Source of the DNA: Aureimonas altamirensis
GTDB lineage: Bacteria > Pseudomonadota > Alphaproteobacteria > Rhizobiales > Rhizobiaceae
Length of the DNA stretch: 64,000 bases
NCBI RefSeq assembly: GCF_023702225.1
Contig: NZ_JAMQCO010000001.1
Coordinates: 124,001-188,000 of the forward strand
Direction of reading: 5' to 3'
Position numbers and translations under genes: made by a program. Below are positions 30,823 through 38,170 of the stretch, one piece after another (the stretch's first letter is position 1; each line of letters starts with the position of its first letter). The notes under the pieces were generated by a model, which was given only the letters and a program-made list of their open reading frames with translations, did no database searches and was not told where the DNA came from.

Positions 30823-30851
30823 TCCGCCCGGGCGAAAAAGACCCGGGCGGA
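30823..30851 (-). terminator. GC-rich perfect hairpin after the orphan binding-protein gene
   Basis: TCCGCCCGGG (30823-30832) and CCCGGGCGGA (30842-30851) form a perfect 10-bp stem with a 9-base loop, starting about 10 bp after the binding-protein stop codon. There is no T tract after it, so it could be a rho-assisted terminator, or an mRNA-stabilising 3' structure ahead of glgE. Confidence 0.5.
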
Positions 30852-30861
30852 GCCTGATTTC

Positions 30862-31866
30862 TCAATCGACGGCGTTCCAGCGCTCGACGAAATCATTCGT
30901 GTAGACGGCATTCAGGTCTGCGACCGGCCGCTCGAGGTCGCCCGACTGGACGAGACTGTCCTGCCATGCGACCCAGGCTTCGTGGTCCTGGTACCCGAAT
31001 CCCTTCGCCGGCTCGAAGGGCGTCTGCCGTACGATGATCTGCTCCACCAGCGCCTTGACGAAGTCGCGGTCCTCCGCCTCCTGCGGATTGATCGTGGCGA
31101 TGTGGTCGACCACCGTATCGATGTTTTCCGGCTTCTCCGCAAAGCGCGCGCCCTTCACGACGGCCCGTCCGAAGCGTTCCACCACATCGGGATTCTCCTC
31201 GATATAGGAGGTCATCGCCGCGAGCCCGTTGCCGAAGAACTTGCGGAACCGATCGGGGGTGATGTTGCGCACGGGGATGCCACGGCTGTTCAAGATGGCC
31301 GCGTCGCCGGTTGCCGCCGCATAGGCGTCGATATCCCCGCGCGAGAAGGCCGCGATGGCGAGGCCACCGTCCCCGACCACGAGGAAGGAGTAGTCGGTGC
31401 CTTCCGTCATTCCGGAATCGTTGAAGATCGAGCGTGTGAAAGCAGCCTCGGCACCATCCGCCGTGCCGATACCGATGACCTTGCCCCTGAGCTTGTCCGG
31501 CGTATCGGCCTCGGACGCCTCGGGTACGACGAGGCCGTAGGAACTGTTCGGGTTGAGGCGGTAGAGGAAGGTGACATCCAGGTCCCGTGCCCGCGCCGAC
31601 AGGAACGGGCCGGCGCCGGGATTGCCGATATGTGCCTGCCCCGACGCCAGGGATTGCAGGACCGCACCGGAGCCGTTCAGCGCCTCCACGCGCACGTTCA
31701 GCCCTTCGTCCTCGAAATAGCCCTCGCCCAGCGCCACCGTGATCGGCAGCAGGGGCACGTAGCTCGGGTTCGGGGTGGCGATGATGACGTCTTCCGCCTG
31801 CGCTCCGGTGGCCACTGCCAGAATGGCGGCGGCTATCGAAACGACGAACTTCCTATGTTTTTGCAT
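30862..31866 (-). CDS. ABC transporter substrate-binding protein, NitT/TauT type (orphan)
   Basis: This 334-residue periplasmic binding protein has a signal peptide (MQKHRKFVVSIAAAILAVATGAQA) and a NMT1/SsuA-like type-2 fold: LLPITVALGEGYFEDEGLNVRVEALNGSGAVLQSLASGQAHIGN, RGKVIGIGTADGAEAAF. Relatives bind nitrate, sulfonates, aromatic acids or thiamine precursors. No permease or ATPase gene lies beside it, so it must use a transporter encoded elsewhere. GGGAGG lies nine bases before the ATG. It is divergent from a GntR gene with a palindrome between them, and a hairpin follows its stop. The ligand is not assignable. Confidence 0.85.
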   Translation of the reverse strand: MQKHRKFVVSIAAAILAVATGAQAEDVIIATPNPSYVPLLPITVALGEGYFEDEGLNVRVEALNGSGAVLQSLASGQAHIGNPGAGPFLSARARDLDVTFLYRLNPNSSYGLVVPEASEADTPDKLRGKVIGIGTADGAEAAFTRSIFNDSGMTEGTDYSFLVVGDGGLAIAAFSRGDIDAYAAATGDAAILNSRGIPVRNITPDRFRKFFGNGLAAMTSYIEENPDVVERFGRAVVKGARFAEKPENIDTVVDHIATINPQEAEDRDFVKALVEQIIVRQTPFEPAKGFGYQDHEAWVAWQDSLVQSGDLERPVADLNAVYTNDFVERWNAVD

Positions 31867-31886
31867 TTTTTATCCTCCCTAGAAAA

Positions 31887-31901
31887 ATAATGCATTATAA
31901 T
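31887..31901. promoter_or_regulatory. Palindromic operator and -10 element between binding-protein and GntR genes
   Basis: ATAATGCATTAT (31887-31898) is a perfect 12-bp palindrome, overlapped by TATAAT at 31896-31901 on the plus strand. It occupies the centre of the 73-bp gap between two divergent genes, one for a GntR/FCD regulator. GntR proteins bind short AT-rich palindromes, so this is the likely autoregulatory operator. Confidence 0.5.
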
Positions 31902-31939
31902 GCCTGCTCTACCGACGACAGGCAGTCCACGACATCTCC

Positions 31940-32638
31940 ATGCTCGAAACGACCATCCCCGAACCCGCCGCGCCCGCCAGGTCGACGGCCGCCAGCACGG
32001 CCTTCGCCGCCATCCGGCGCGACATACTGAGCGGCGCGCTTGCGCCGGGGCGCAAGCTGCGGATCGACGGCCTCTGCAAGGCCTATGGTGCGACGATCAA
32101 CCCCGTGCGCGAGGCGTTGAACCGCCTGACCTCCGAGGGCCTCGTCACCCAGGAGGACCAGCGCGGCTTTTCCGTCGCGCCGATCTCGCTGGAAGACTGG
32201 CGCGACGTGGTGCATGCCCGATGCCTGATGGAGGGCTGCGCCCTGGGCGAGGCGATCCGCCATCGCGACGAAACGTGGGAAGAGCGCGTCGTCGTAGCCC
32301 TCCACTGGCTTTCGCGCACACCGCACTGGAGCGCCGACGAAAAGACAGCCAACCCCGATTGGGGCCCGAGGCACAACGCATTCCACGACGCCCTCCTTTC
32401 CGCCTGCGGTTCGCAGATCATGCTGGCCTACTGCCGGGAACTTCGGGAACGGGCCGACCGATACCGGCATATCGCCTCGACCAATTTCAAGCGGCGCGAC
32501 TCGCTGGACGAGCACCGGGCCATCGCCGATGCCGCCATGGCCGGGGATACGGAACTGGCCGTTGCCCGGCTGACGCAGCACTACATGACGACATTCGCCG
32601 TCATCGAGCGCTATTTCGGCCGCAACTCGGCGGCCTGA
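31940..32638 (+). CDS. GntR-family transcriptional regulator (FCD domain)
   Basis: This 232-residue regulator has a winged HTH at about residues 15-85 (TAFAAIRRDILSGALAPGRKLRIDGLCKAYGATINPVREALNRLTSEGLV), where INPVREALNRL is the recognition region. A helical FCD ligand-binding domain follows (about 95-225: HARCLMEGCALGEAI, HNAFHDALLSACGS, DEHRAIADAAMAGDTELAV). Members sense carboxylic acids via a metal-bound histidine set, here probably His in NAFHDAL and DEHRAI. It probably controls the divergent binding-protein gene and possibly the convergent FAH-family gene, whose end lies 7 bp away. Confidence 0.9.
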   Translation: MLETTIPEPAAPARSTAASTAFAAIRRDILSGALAPGRKLRIDGLCKAYGATINPVREALNRLTSEGLVTQEDQRGFSVAPISLEDWRDVVHARCLMEGCALGEAIRHRDETWEERVVVALHWLSRTPHWSADEKTANPDWGPRHNAFHDALLSACGSQIMLAYCRELRERADRYRHIASTNFKRRDSLDEHRAIADAAMAGDTELAVARLTQHYMTTFAVIERYFGRNSAA

Positions 32639-32645
32639 CACCCGT

Positions 32646-33515
32646 TCAGGCTGCGGCCACGACGGGGTTGCGCAGTGCGGGGATACCCTCGATCTCGATC
32701 TCCACGACGTCTCCGGGTTTCATGAAGACGGGCGGAGTGCGCGCCTGCCCGACGCCCGAGGGCGTACCGGTGGCGATCAGGTCGCCCGGCTCCAGCGTCA
32801 TCGCCTGCGAGGCATAGGCGATGATGCGCGCAACGGAAAAGATCATGTCGTCGGTATTGCCGTCCTGCATGATCGCGCCGTTGAGGCGCGAGCGGATGCC
32901 GAGGCCGGCGCCCCCGGACGGCAGCTCGTCCGCGGTCACGATGGCGGGGCCGTAGGGGCCCGTGGCATCGAAGTTCTTGCCGGCCGTCCATTGCGTCGTA
33001 TGCTTCTGGAAATCGCGCAGCGAGCCGTCGTTGAAGGCCGTGTATCCGAAGACGGCGTCGAGCGCCGCGGCCTCGTCCACGTTGCGGACGCGCTTGCCGA
33101 TCACCACCACCAGTTCCGCCTCGTAATCGAGCCGCTCGGAGGCATGCGGGGCGACGATCGCGCCGCCCGGCGGCAGCAGGCTGGTGCGCGTGCGCAGGAA
33201 CAGTGTCGGAAACTCCGGCACCGGGCGGTCGCGTCCGCCCTCGCGAATATGCTCCAGATAGTTGAGCCCCATGCACAGGAACTTGCCGTGGCCCGGCACC
33301 GGCTCAAGCAACGTCGTCTGCGAAAGCGCCACGCCCGGCGTTGCGGCCACTGTCAGAGCGGCCCGGATGTTGGACAGCAGCGCGGCACCGCCGCCGATCA
33401 CGCCAATCATCGTATCGGGGGCGCCGGGGACGAGCTCCGATACGGAATGAACCCTGTCGTCCGAGACGACGCCGACCGCGGGCCCATGCGCGGACTGATA
33501 AGTGACGAGCTTCAC
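32646..33515 (-). CDS. Fumarylacetoacetate hydrolase (FAH) family protein
   Basis: This 289-residue enzyme of the FAH superfamily cleaves or hydrates acylpyruvate-type substrates, or isomerises hydroxyhepta-diene-dioates. Metal ligands are seen in HASERLDYEAELVVVIGK (two acidic residues) and nearby, with the family signatures FLCMGLNYLEHIREGG, GYTAFNDGSLRDFQ and IATGTPSGVG. It begins with GTG at 33515, with GGGAGG five bases upstream; an overlapping ATG gives an immediate stop. It lies between the GntR gene (convergent) and guaD (upstream, same strand). A role in aromatic or gamma-keto acid breakdown is likely but substrate is unknown. Confidence 0.88.
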   Translation of the reverse strand: MKLVTYQSAHGPAVGVVSDDRVHSVSELVPGAPDTMIGVIGGGAALLSNIRAALTVAATPGVALSQTTLLEPVPGHGKFLCMGLNYLEHIREGGRDRPVPEFPTLFLRTRTSLLPPGGAIVAPHASERLDYEAELVVVIGKRVRNVDEAAALDAVFGYTAFNDGSLRDFQKHTTQWTAGKNFDATGPYGPAIVTADELPSGGAGLGIRSRLNGAIMQDGNTDDMIFSVARIIAYASQAMTLEPGDLIATGTPSGVGQARTPPVFMKPGDVVEIEIEGIPALRNPVVAAA

Positions 33516-33546
33516 ATTTTCCTCCCGGGAACGTCTTTTCCCGATT

Positions 33547-33567
33547 AGAAAATGTTTTTTATTTTCT
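33547..33567. promoter_or_regulatory. AT-rich inverted repeat between guaD and the FAH-family gene
   Basis: AGAAAAT (33547-33553) and ATTTTCT (33561-33567) are perfect 7-base complements around a 7-base spacer. The repeat lies 31 bases upstream of the FAH-family start and 31 bases past the guaD stop. It may be an operator for the FAH gene or a weak terminator for guaD. Confidence 0.4.
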
Positions 33568-33597
33568 GTCCAGCGTTTTTACACAAATTAAGTGCAG

Positions 33598-34980
33598 CTA
33601 CTGCTGGGCCTGCGACGCGGCCTGTATCGAGGCGCCGGCATGGGGCTCGCCGTCCTGCCGTGCGGCCAGACCCGTCCCGCCCGGAAGGTAGGCCGCGCGA
33701 CCGCCGACATAGGTTGCCGCTACGGCCCGGTCGTCGCCCATCATCAGAAGCGCGAACAGCTCGTCGTCAAGGCTGTCGGCCCGCTGCATCCTGTGCCGCA
33801 TCTCCGGCGTGGCGAAGGGGTCCAGAACGACCAGGTCGGCCTCCAGCCCCTCTTCGATCCGGCCGATCCTGTCCGCCAGGTTCATCGCCTCGGCATTGCC
33901 GGCGGTCATCCAGTAGAAAGCCTCGACGGCCGTCATCCGCTCGCCCCGCAACGCCAGCACCTTGTAGCCCTCGGCGGCGGTCACCAGCATGGAATAGGAG
34001 GTGCCGCCGCCGATATCGGTTGCGATGCCGGTGATGACGCCCCCGGCCTGCAAGCCCCGCCGGTCGAACAGGCCGGATCCGAGGAAGAGATTCGAGGTCG
34101 GGCAGAAGATGGCGCTGGCCTGCCGCTCGGCCATGGATGCCCGCTCGCGCTCCGTCAGGTGGATGCAGTGGCCGAACAACGCGCCCCGCCGCACCAGCCC
34201 GAAGCGTTCGTACACGTCCAGATAATCCCGTGCCCACGGAAACAGGTTTGCGACGAAAGCGATCTCGGCATGGTTTTCCGACAGGTGCGTCTGGATGGCC
34301 ATGTTCGGATTTTCGGCCGCCAGGGCGCCCGCAACCTCCAACTGCGCTTCCGTCGAAGTGGGCGCGAAACGTGGCGTGATGGCGTAGGACAGGCGCCCGA
34401 CGCCGTCGAAGCGCTGGATCAGCGCCCGCGACTCGTCATAGGCGCGCTCCGGCGTATCGGTCAGGGCTTCCGGGGCATTGCGGTCCATCATCACCTTGCC
34501 GGCGGTGATGCGCATGTTGCGGCGTGCAGCCTCTTCGAACAGGCTTTCGGCCGATTGCGGATGCGAGGTGCAATAGGCTGCGGCCGTCGTCGTGCCGTTG
34601 CGCAGCAATGTATCCAGCAGGAAGCGCGACGCCGCGTCGCAGACGGCGCGGTCGTGATATCGGCTCTCTTCCGGGAAAGTGTATTTCGACAGCCATTCCA
34701 GAAGTTCGGTGCCATAGGAGGCGATCACCTGCGTCTGCGGCATGTGCAGATGCGGATCAATGAAGCCGGCCATCACGATATGGGGGCGGTGGTCCGCCAC
34801 CCGGACGGCGGGGTCCAGCAGCGGAGCGATATCGGCGTAGGCGCCCACCCGCTCGATCAACCCGTCACGCATGACCACGAGCCCGTCCGGATGGTGCACC
34901 GGCAGCGTCGCATCCGCCCCGAAAGTGAAAATCCGGGCGCGGAGCGCGGTGACGCCTTCGGCTGCGATCTCGGGGTTCAT
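33598..34980 (-). CDS. guaD: Guanine deaminase (amidohydrolase)
   Basis: This 460-residue amidohydrolase converts guanine to xanthine and ammonia. Metal-site motifs are present in order: GFIDPHLHMPQTQVI, the guanine-deaminase segment YTFPEESRYHD, IQTHLSENHAEIAFV, GHCIHLTERE and ATDIGGGTSYSML. ATG at 34980 has AGGAG upstream. As the last gene of the long minus-strand tract after the BMP-type purine transporter and xdh, it would feed guanine into xanthine dehydrogenase. A strong hairpin lies between the binding-protein gene and this one, so its expression may be lowered relative to the binding protein. Confidence 0.92.
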   Translation of the reverse strand: MNPEIAAEGVTALRARIFTFGADATLPVHHPDGLVVMRDGLIERVGAYADIAPLLDPAVRVADHRPHIVMAGFIDPHLHMPQTQVIASYGTELLEWLSKYTFPEESRYHDRAVCDAASRFLLDTLLRNGTTTAAAYCTSHPQSAESLFEEAARRNMRITAGKVMMDRNAPEALTDTPERAYDESRALIQRFDGVGRLSYAITPRFAPTSTEAQLEVAGALAAENPNMAIQTHLSENHAEIAFVANLFPWARDYLDVYERFGLVRRGALFGHCIHLTERERASMAERQASAIFCPTSNLFLGSGLFDRRGLQAGGVITGIATDIGGGTSYSMLVTAAEGYKVLALRGERMTAVEAFYWMTAGNAEAMNLADRIGRIEEGLEADLVVLDPFATPEMRHRMQRADSLDDELFALLMMGDDRAVAATYVGGRAAYLPGGTGLAARQDGEPHAGASIQAASQAQQ

Positions 34981-35000
34981 GCCGACGGCTCCTGTCGTGC

Positions 35001-35034
35001 GACTCCGGCGCGGCAAGAAAGCCGCGCCGGAGTC
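35001..35034 (-). terminator. 14-bp perfect hairpin between BMP gene and guaD
   Basis: GACTCCGGCGCGGC (35001-35014) and GCCGCGCCGGAGTC (35021-35034) form a perfect 14-bp stem with loop AAGAAA, about 12 bp after the binding-protein stop. There is no U tract after it on the minus strand. It is more likely a 3' stabiliser or partial terminator inside the operon than a full stop. Confidence 0.55.
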
Positions 35035-35045
35035 ATCGGTTATGC

Positions 35046-36128
35046 TCAGTTACGCACGCCTTCGACGTACCAGTCCATCTTGAGCAGGTCTTCGTCCGAA
35101 ACGGTCTGGCCCGCCGGCACCTTCTCGGCGCCGCTCTGGTCGTTGATGGGGCCTGCGAAGACGTGGTAGCTGCCGTCGATCGTGCCGTCCACGATCTTCT
35201 GTGCGGCTGCCTTTACGTCGTCGGGCATCTTGTCGTTGAAGGGCGACATCACGACCTCGCCCTCCTTCATGCCCAGCCACACGTTCTGCGTCTCCCAGGT
35301 GCCGTCCAGCACGGCCTGCACGCGCTGCACGTAATAGGGGCCCCATTGGTCCACGATGGCCGTCATGTGGGAGTTCGGCGCAAAGCTCTGCATGTCCCAC
35401 GCCTGGCCGAAGGCGATGGCGCCGCGCTTCTCGGCTTCCTGCAGGGGGCCGGGCGAATCGGTGTGCTGGGTGATGACATCGGCGCCCTGGTCAAGCAGCG
35501 CGCTGGCGGCCTGCGACTCCTTGGCCGGGTCGTACCAGGAGTTCACCCACACGACCTGCGTCTCGAAATCCGGGTTCACCTTGCGGGCCGCCTGCGTGAA
35601 GGCGTTGATGCCCATCACCACTTCGGGGATCGGGAACGAGGCGACATAGCCCGCCTTGCCGGACTTCGACATCATGCCGGCAATGGTGCCCAGCACGGCG
35701 CGCCCCTCGTAGAACTTGGCATTGTAGGCGGCCATGTTCTCGGCGGTCTGGTAGCCGGTCGCATGCTCGAACTTCACGTCCGGGAACTGCTTGGCCACCT
35801 TCAGCGTCGGGTTCATGAAGCCGAACGAGGTGGCGAAGATGATGTCGTTGCCGTCCTGCGCGAGCTGGCGGATGACGCGCTCGGCGTCGGGCCCTTCCGC
35901 AACGTTCTCGACATAGGTCGTCTCGACCTTGTCGCCGAGCTTCTCTTCGAGGAACTTGCGTCCCTGATCGTGCGCGAAGGAATAGCCGAAATCGCCCACC
36001 GGGCCGACATAGACGAAGGCGGCCTTGACGGGGCCTTCATGCGGCTGGGCCGAGGCCGTGCCGGCCACGGCGAAGGACAGGAGTGCGGCGGCGCCCAGCA
36101 TGAGCTTGCGGCGGGTGGTGGCGAACAT
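35046..36128 (-). CDS. BMP-family ABC transporter substrate-binding protein (purine/nucleoside type)
   Basis: This 360-residue exported binding protein has a signal peptide (MFATTRRKLMLGAAALLSFAVAGTASA) with no lipobox cysteine and the BMP/PnrA fold: VKAAFVYVGPVGDFGYSFAHDQGRKFLEE, GNDIIFATSFGFMNPTLKVAKQFPDVKFEHATGYQ, and QHTDSPGPLQEAEKRGAIAFGQ. Related proteins bind nucleosides or purines, which fits the xdh and guaD neighbours. It follows the second permease gene by 30 bp. GAGGAG precedes the ATG. The exact ligand (xanthine, hypoxanthine, guanine, nucleoside or allantoin) is not predicted. Confidence 0.92.
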   Translation of the reverse strand: MFATTRRKLMLGAAALLSFAVAGTASAQPHEGPVKAAFVYVGPVGDFGYSFAHDQGRKFLEEKLGDKVETTYVENVAEGPDAERVIRQLAQDGNDIIFATSFGFMNPTLKVAKQFPDVKFEHATGYQTAENMAAYNAKFYEGRAVLGTIAGMMSKSGKAGYVASFPIPEVVMGINAFTQAARKVNPDFETQVVWVNSWYDPAKESQAASALLDQGADVITQHTDSPGPLQEAEKRGAIAFGQAWDMQSFAPNSHMTAIVDQWGPYYVQRVQAVLDGTWETQNVWLGMKEGEVVMSPFNDKMPDDVKAAAQKIVDGTIDGSYHVFAGPINDQSGAEKVPAGQTVSDEDLLKMDWYVEGVRN

Positions 36129-36158
36129 GGACGATGCTCCTCTGTCGGTTCTTGCCAG

Positions 36159-37085
36159 TCAGGCGGTGGGGCGGAACGGCTTGCCGAGGCAGGCCGGCGC
36201 GGTATTCCTGGCGCTCGCCTTGCGCGCCGAGATCAGGGCCAGCACGACGATCGTCGCGATGTAGGGAAGGCTGGTCAGGAACTCCGGCGCAAGCCCCGAC
36301 CATCCGGCGGCCTTGGCCTGCAGTTCCAGCGTGATGACCGCGCCGAACAAGTAGGCGCCAAGCAACAGCCGGCCGGGCCGCCATGACGCGAAGACGACCA
36401 GCGCGATGGCGATCCAGCCTCGCCCGGAGGTCAGCCGCTCGGCCCACATGGGCGTCAGCACCAGCGAGAAGAAGGAGCCCCCGAGGCCGGCCATCGCCCC
36501 GCCGAAGAGCACCGCGAGGTAGCGCACTTTCAGGACGGGATAGCCGATGGAATGGGCAGAGGTATCGGACTCGCCCACCGCCCGCAGGATCAGCCCTGCG
36601 CGGCTGTATTTGAGGAACCACCAGACACCGAGGGTCAGAAGCAGCGAGGCATAGACCAGCGGCGAATAGCCGAAGACGACCCGCCAGATCGGATCCTGTG
36701 CCAGCGCGGCCGGGAAGACGCTGCCGAAGGCCGGCGTCGTCATGCCGACGTAGTTGGCGCCCACGAGGGCGGAGACGCCGGTGCCGAAGATGGTCAGCGC
36801 CAGTCCGGTGGCGACCTGGTTGGCTGCCAGCGTCAGCGTCAGGTAGCCGAAGATCAGCGAGGAAGCGGCGGCCGCCGCCATCGCCGCCAGCGCGCCCAGC
36901 GCCGGAACCCCGGTGCTGACGGATACGATGAAGGCGGTCACCGCCCCGATGAGCATCATGCCCTCGACGCCGAGATTGAGCACGCCGGAGCGCTCGACCA
37001 CCAGTTCGCCGAGCGCGGCGATGAGGATCGGGGTCGCGGCTGCGACGACGGCGACGAAGATGGCGACGGCGAATTCGGGCGTCAT
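36159..37085 (-). CDS. ABC transporter permease, BMP/nucleoside type (second permease)
   Basis: This 308-residue inner-membrane permease of the branched-chain/nucleoside group (PF02653) has about eight hydrophobic helices and the typical segment ATPILIAALGELVVERSGVLNLGVEGMMLIGA near the N-terminus, then TGLALTIFGTGVSALVG and VRYLAVLFGGAMAGLGGSFFS. It pairs with the upstream permease and the ATPase. ATG at 37085 overlaps the stop of the upstream permease (ATGA). The reading frame continues upstream only as a shadow of that gene. Confidence 0.92.
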   Translation of the reverse strand: MTPEFAVAIFVAVVAAATPILIAALGELVVERSGVLNLGVEGMMLIGAVTAFIVSVSTGVPALGALAAMAAAAASSLIFGYLTLTLAANQVATGLALTIFGTGVSALVGANYVGMTTPAFGSVFPAALAQDPIWRVVFGYSPLVYASLLLTLGVWWFLKYSRAGLILRAVGESDTSAHSIGYPVLKVRYLAVLFGGAMAGLGGSFFSLVLTPMWAERLTSGRGWIAIALVVFASWRPGRLLLGAYLFGAVITLELQAKAAGWSGLAPEFLTSLPYIATIVVLALISARKASARNTAPACLGKPFRPTA

Positions 37086-38170
37086 GCCTTTGCCCCCTCG
37101 CGGCCGAAAGCCAGCCGGTAGCGCACGAAGATATCCGACGCCAGAAGGAAGAAGAGCAGCATCGCCTGGAACACGCCGATGGCGGCGGCCGGAAGCCCGA
37201 TGCCCGTCTGGGCGCTTTCGCCGCCGACATAGGTGAGCGCCAGCACCAGCGCGGAGACGATGATGCCAAGCGGGTGCAGCCGGCCCAGAAACGCGACGAT
37301 GATGGCGGTGAAGCCGTAGCCGGTCGGAAACGAGGGCACCATCTGCCCGAACGGGCCGGACGCCTCGAATATGCCGGCCAGCCCCGCGAAGCCGCCGCCG
37401 GCCAGAAGGCACAGCCAGACGATGCGTCCCTCGCGGAAACCGCCATAGCGCGCGGCGTTGGGCGCAAGGCCGGCCACGCGCACCTCGAAGCCTGCGACGG
37501 TGCGCGCCATGACGAACCAGACCGTCAGCGCGGCGGCCAGCGCCAGCGGAATGCCGAGATGGATGAGCGTGCCCGGAATGACGGTCGGAAGGGTCTGAGC
37601 GCCGGAAAACATCGCCGTCTGCGGGAAGTTGAACCCCATCGGATCCTTCCACGGGCCGCGCATCAGGTAATAGAGGAGCTGGATGGCGGTATAGTTGAGC
37701 ATCAGGCTGGACAAGATCTCGCTTACGCCGAGCCGAACGCGCAGAAAGGCCGGGATCGCGGCGTAGAGGGCGCCGCCTGCGACACCGGCAACCACCATGG
37801 CCGGCAAGATCCAGGGTCCATCCATGTCGAGCGTCAGGAGGGCGATGCCGGTGCCGGCGAGCCCGCCGACGACATACTGCCCTTCCGCCCCGATGTTCCA
37901 GACATTGGCGCGGAAGCCGATCGACAGGCCGAGGGCGATCAACGCCAGTGGCGCCGCCTTCACCAGAAGGTCCTGCCAGCGATAAGGGTTGAAGAGCGGC
38001 GTCACGAAGATCTCGCGCACGGCCCCCACACCGTCGTAGCCGAGCAGGGTGAACAGCAGCGCGCCGGCAAGCAGCGTCGCCACCACGGCAAGCGCCGGCG
38101 AAAGGTAAAGCATGGCGCGCGAGGGCTGCAGCCGGGGCTGGAAGCGCAGATGGAAGCCGGCGTTACGCAT
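37082..38170 (-). CDS. ABC transporter permease, BMP/nucleoside type (first permease)
   Basis: This 362-residue permease has about nine or ten hydrophobic helices and the family landmarks LVKAAPLALIALGLSIGFRANVWNIGAEGQYVVGGLAGTG, LNYTAIQLLYYLMRGPW, AVREIFVTPLFNPYRWQ and GYGFTAIIVAFLGRLHP. It is the longer of the two permeases, as usual for this group. ATG at 38170 overlaps the ATPase stop by 8 bp and lies just upstream of the hydrophobic region; a start at 38230 would add a charged tail. It is coupled to the second permease by ATGA. Confidence 0.92.
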   Translation of the reverse strand: MRNAGFHLRFQPRLQPSRAMLYLSPALAVVATLLAGALLFTLLGYDGVGAVREIFVTPLFNPYRWQDLLVKAAPLALIALGLSIGFRANVWNIGAEGQYVVGGLAGTGIALLTLDMDGPWILPAMVVAGVAGGALYAAIPAFLRVRLGVSEILSSLMLNYTAIQLLYYLMRGPWKDPMGFNFPQTAMFSGAQTLPTVIPGTLIHLGIPLALAAALTVWFVMARTVAGFEVRVAGLAPNAARYGGFREGRIVWLCLLAGGGFAGLAGIFEASGPFGQMVPSFPTGYGFTAIIVAFLGRLHPLGIIVSALVLALTYVGGESAQTGIGLPAAAIGVFQAMLLFFLLASDIFVRYRLAFGREGAKA

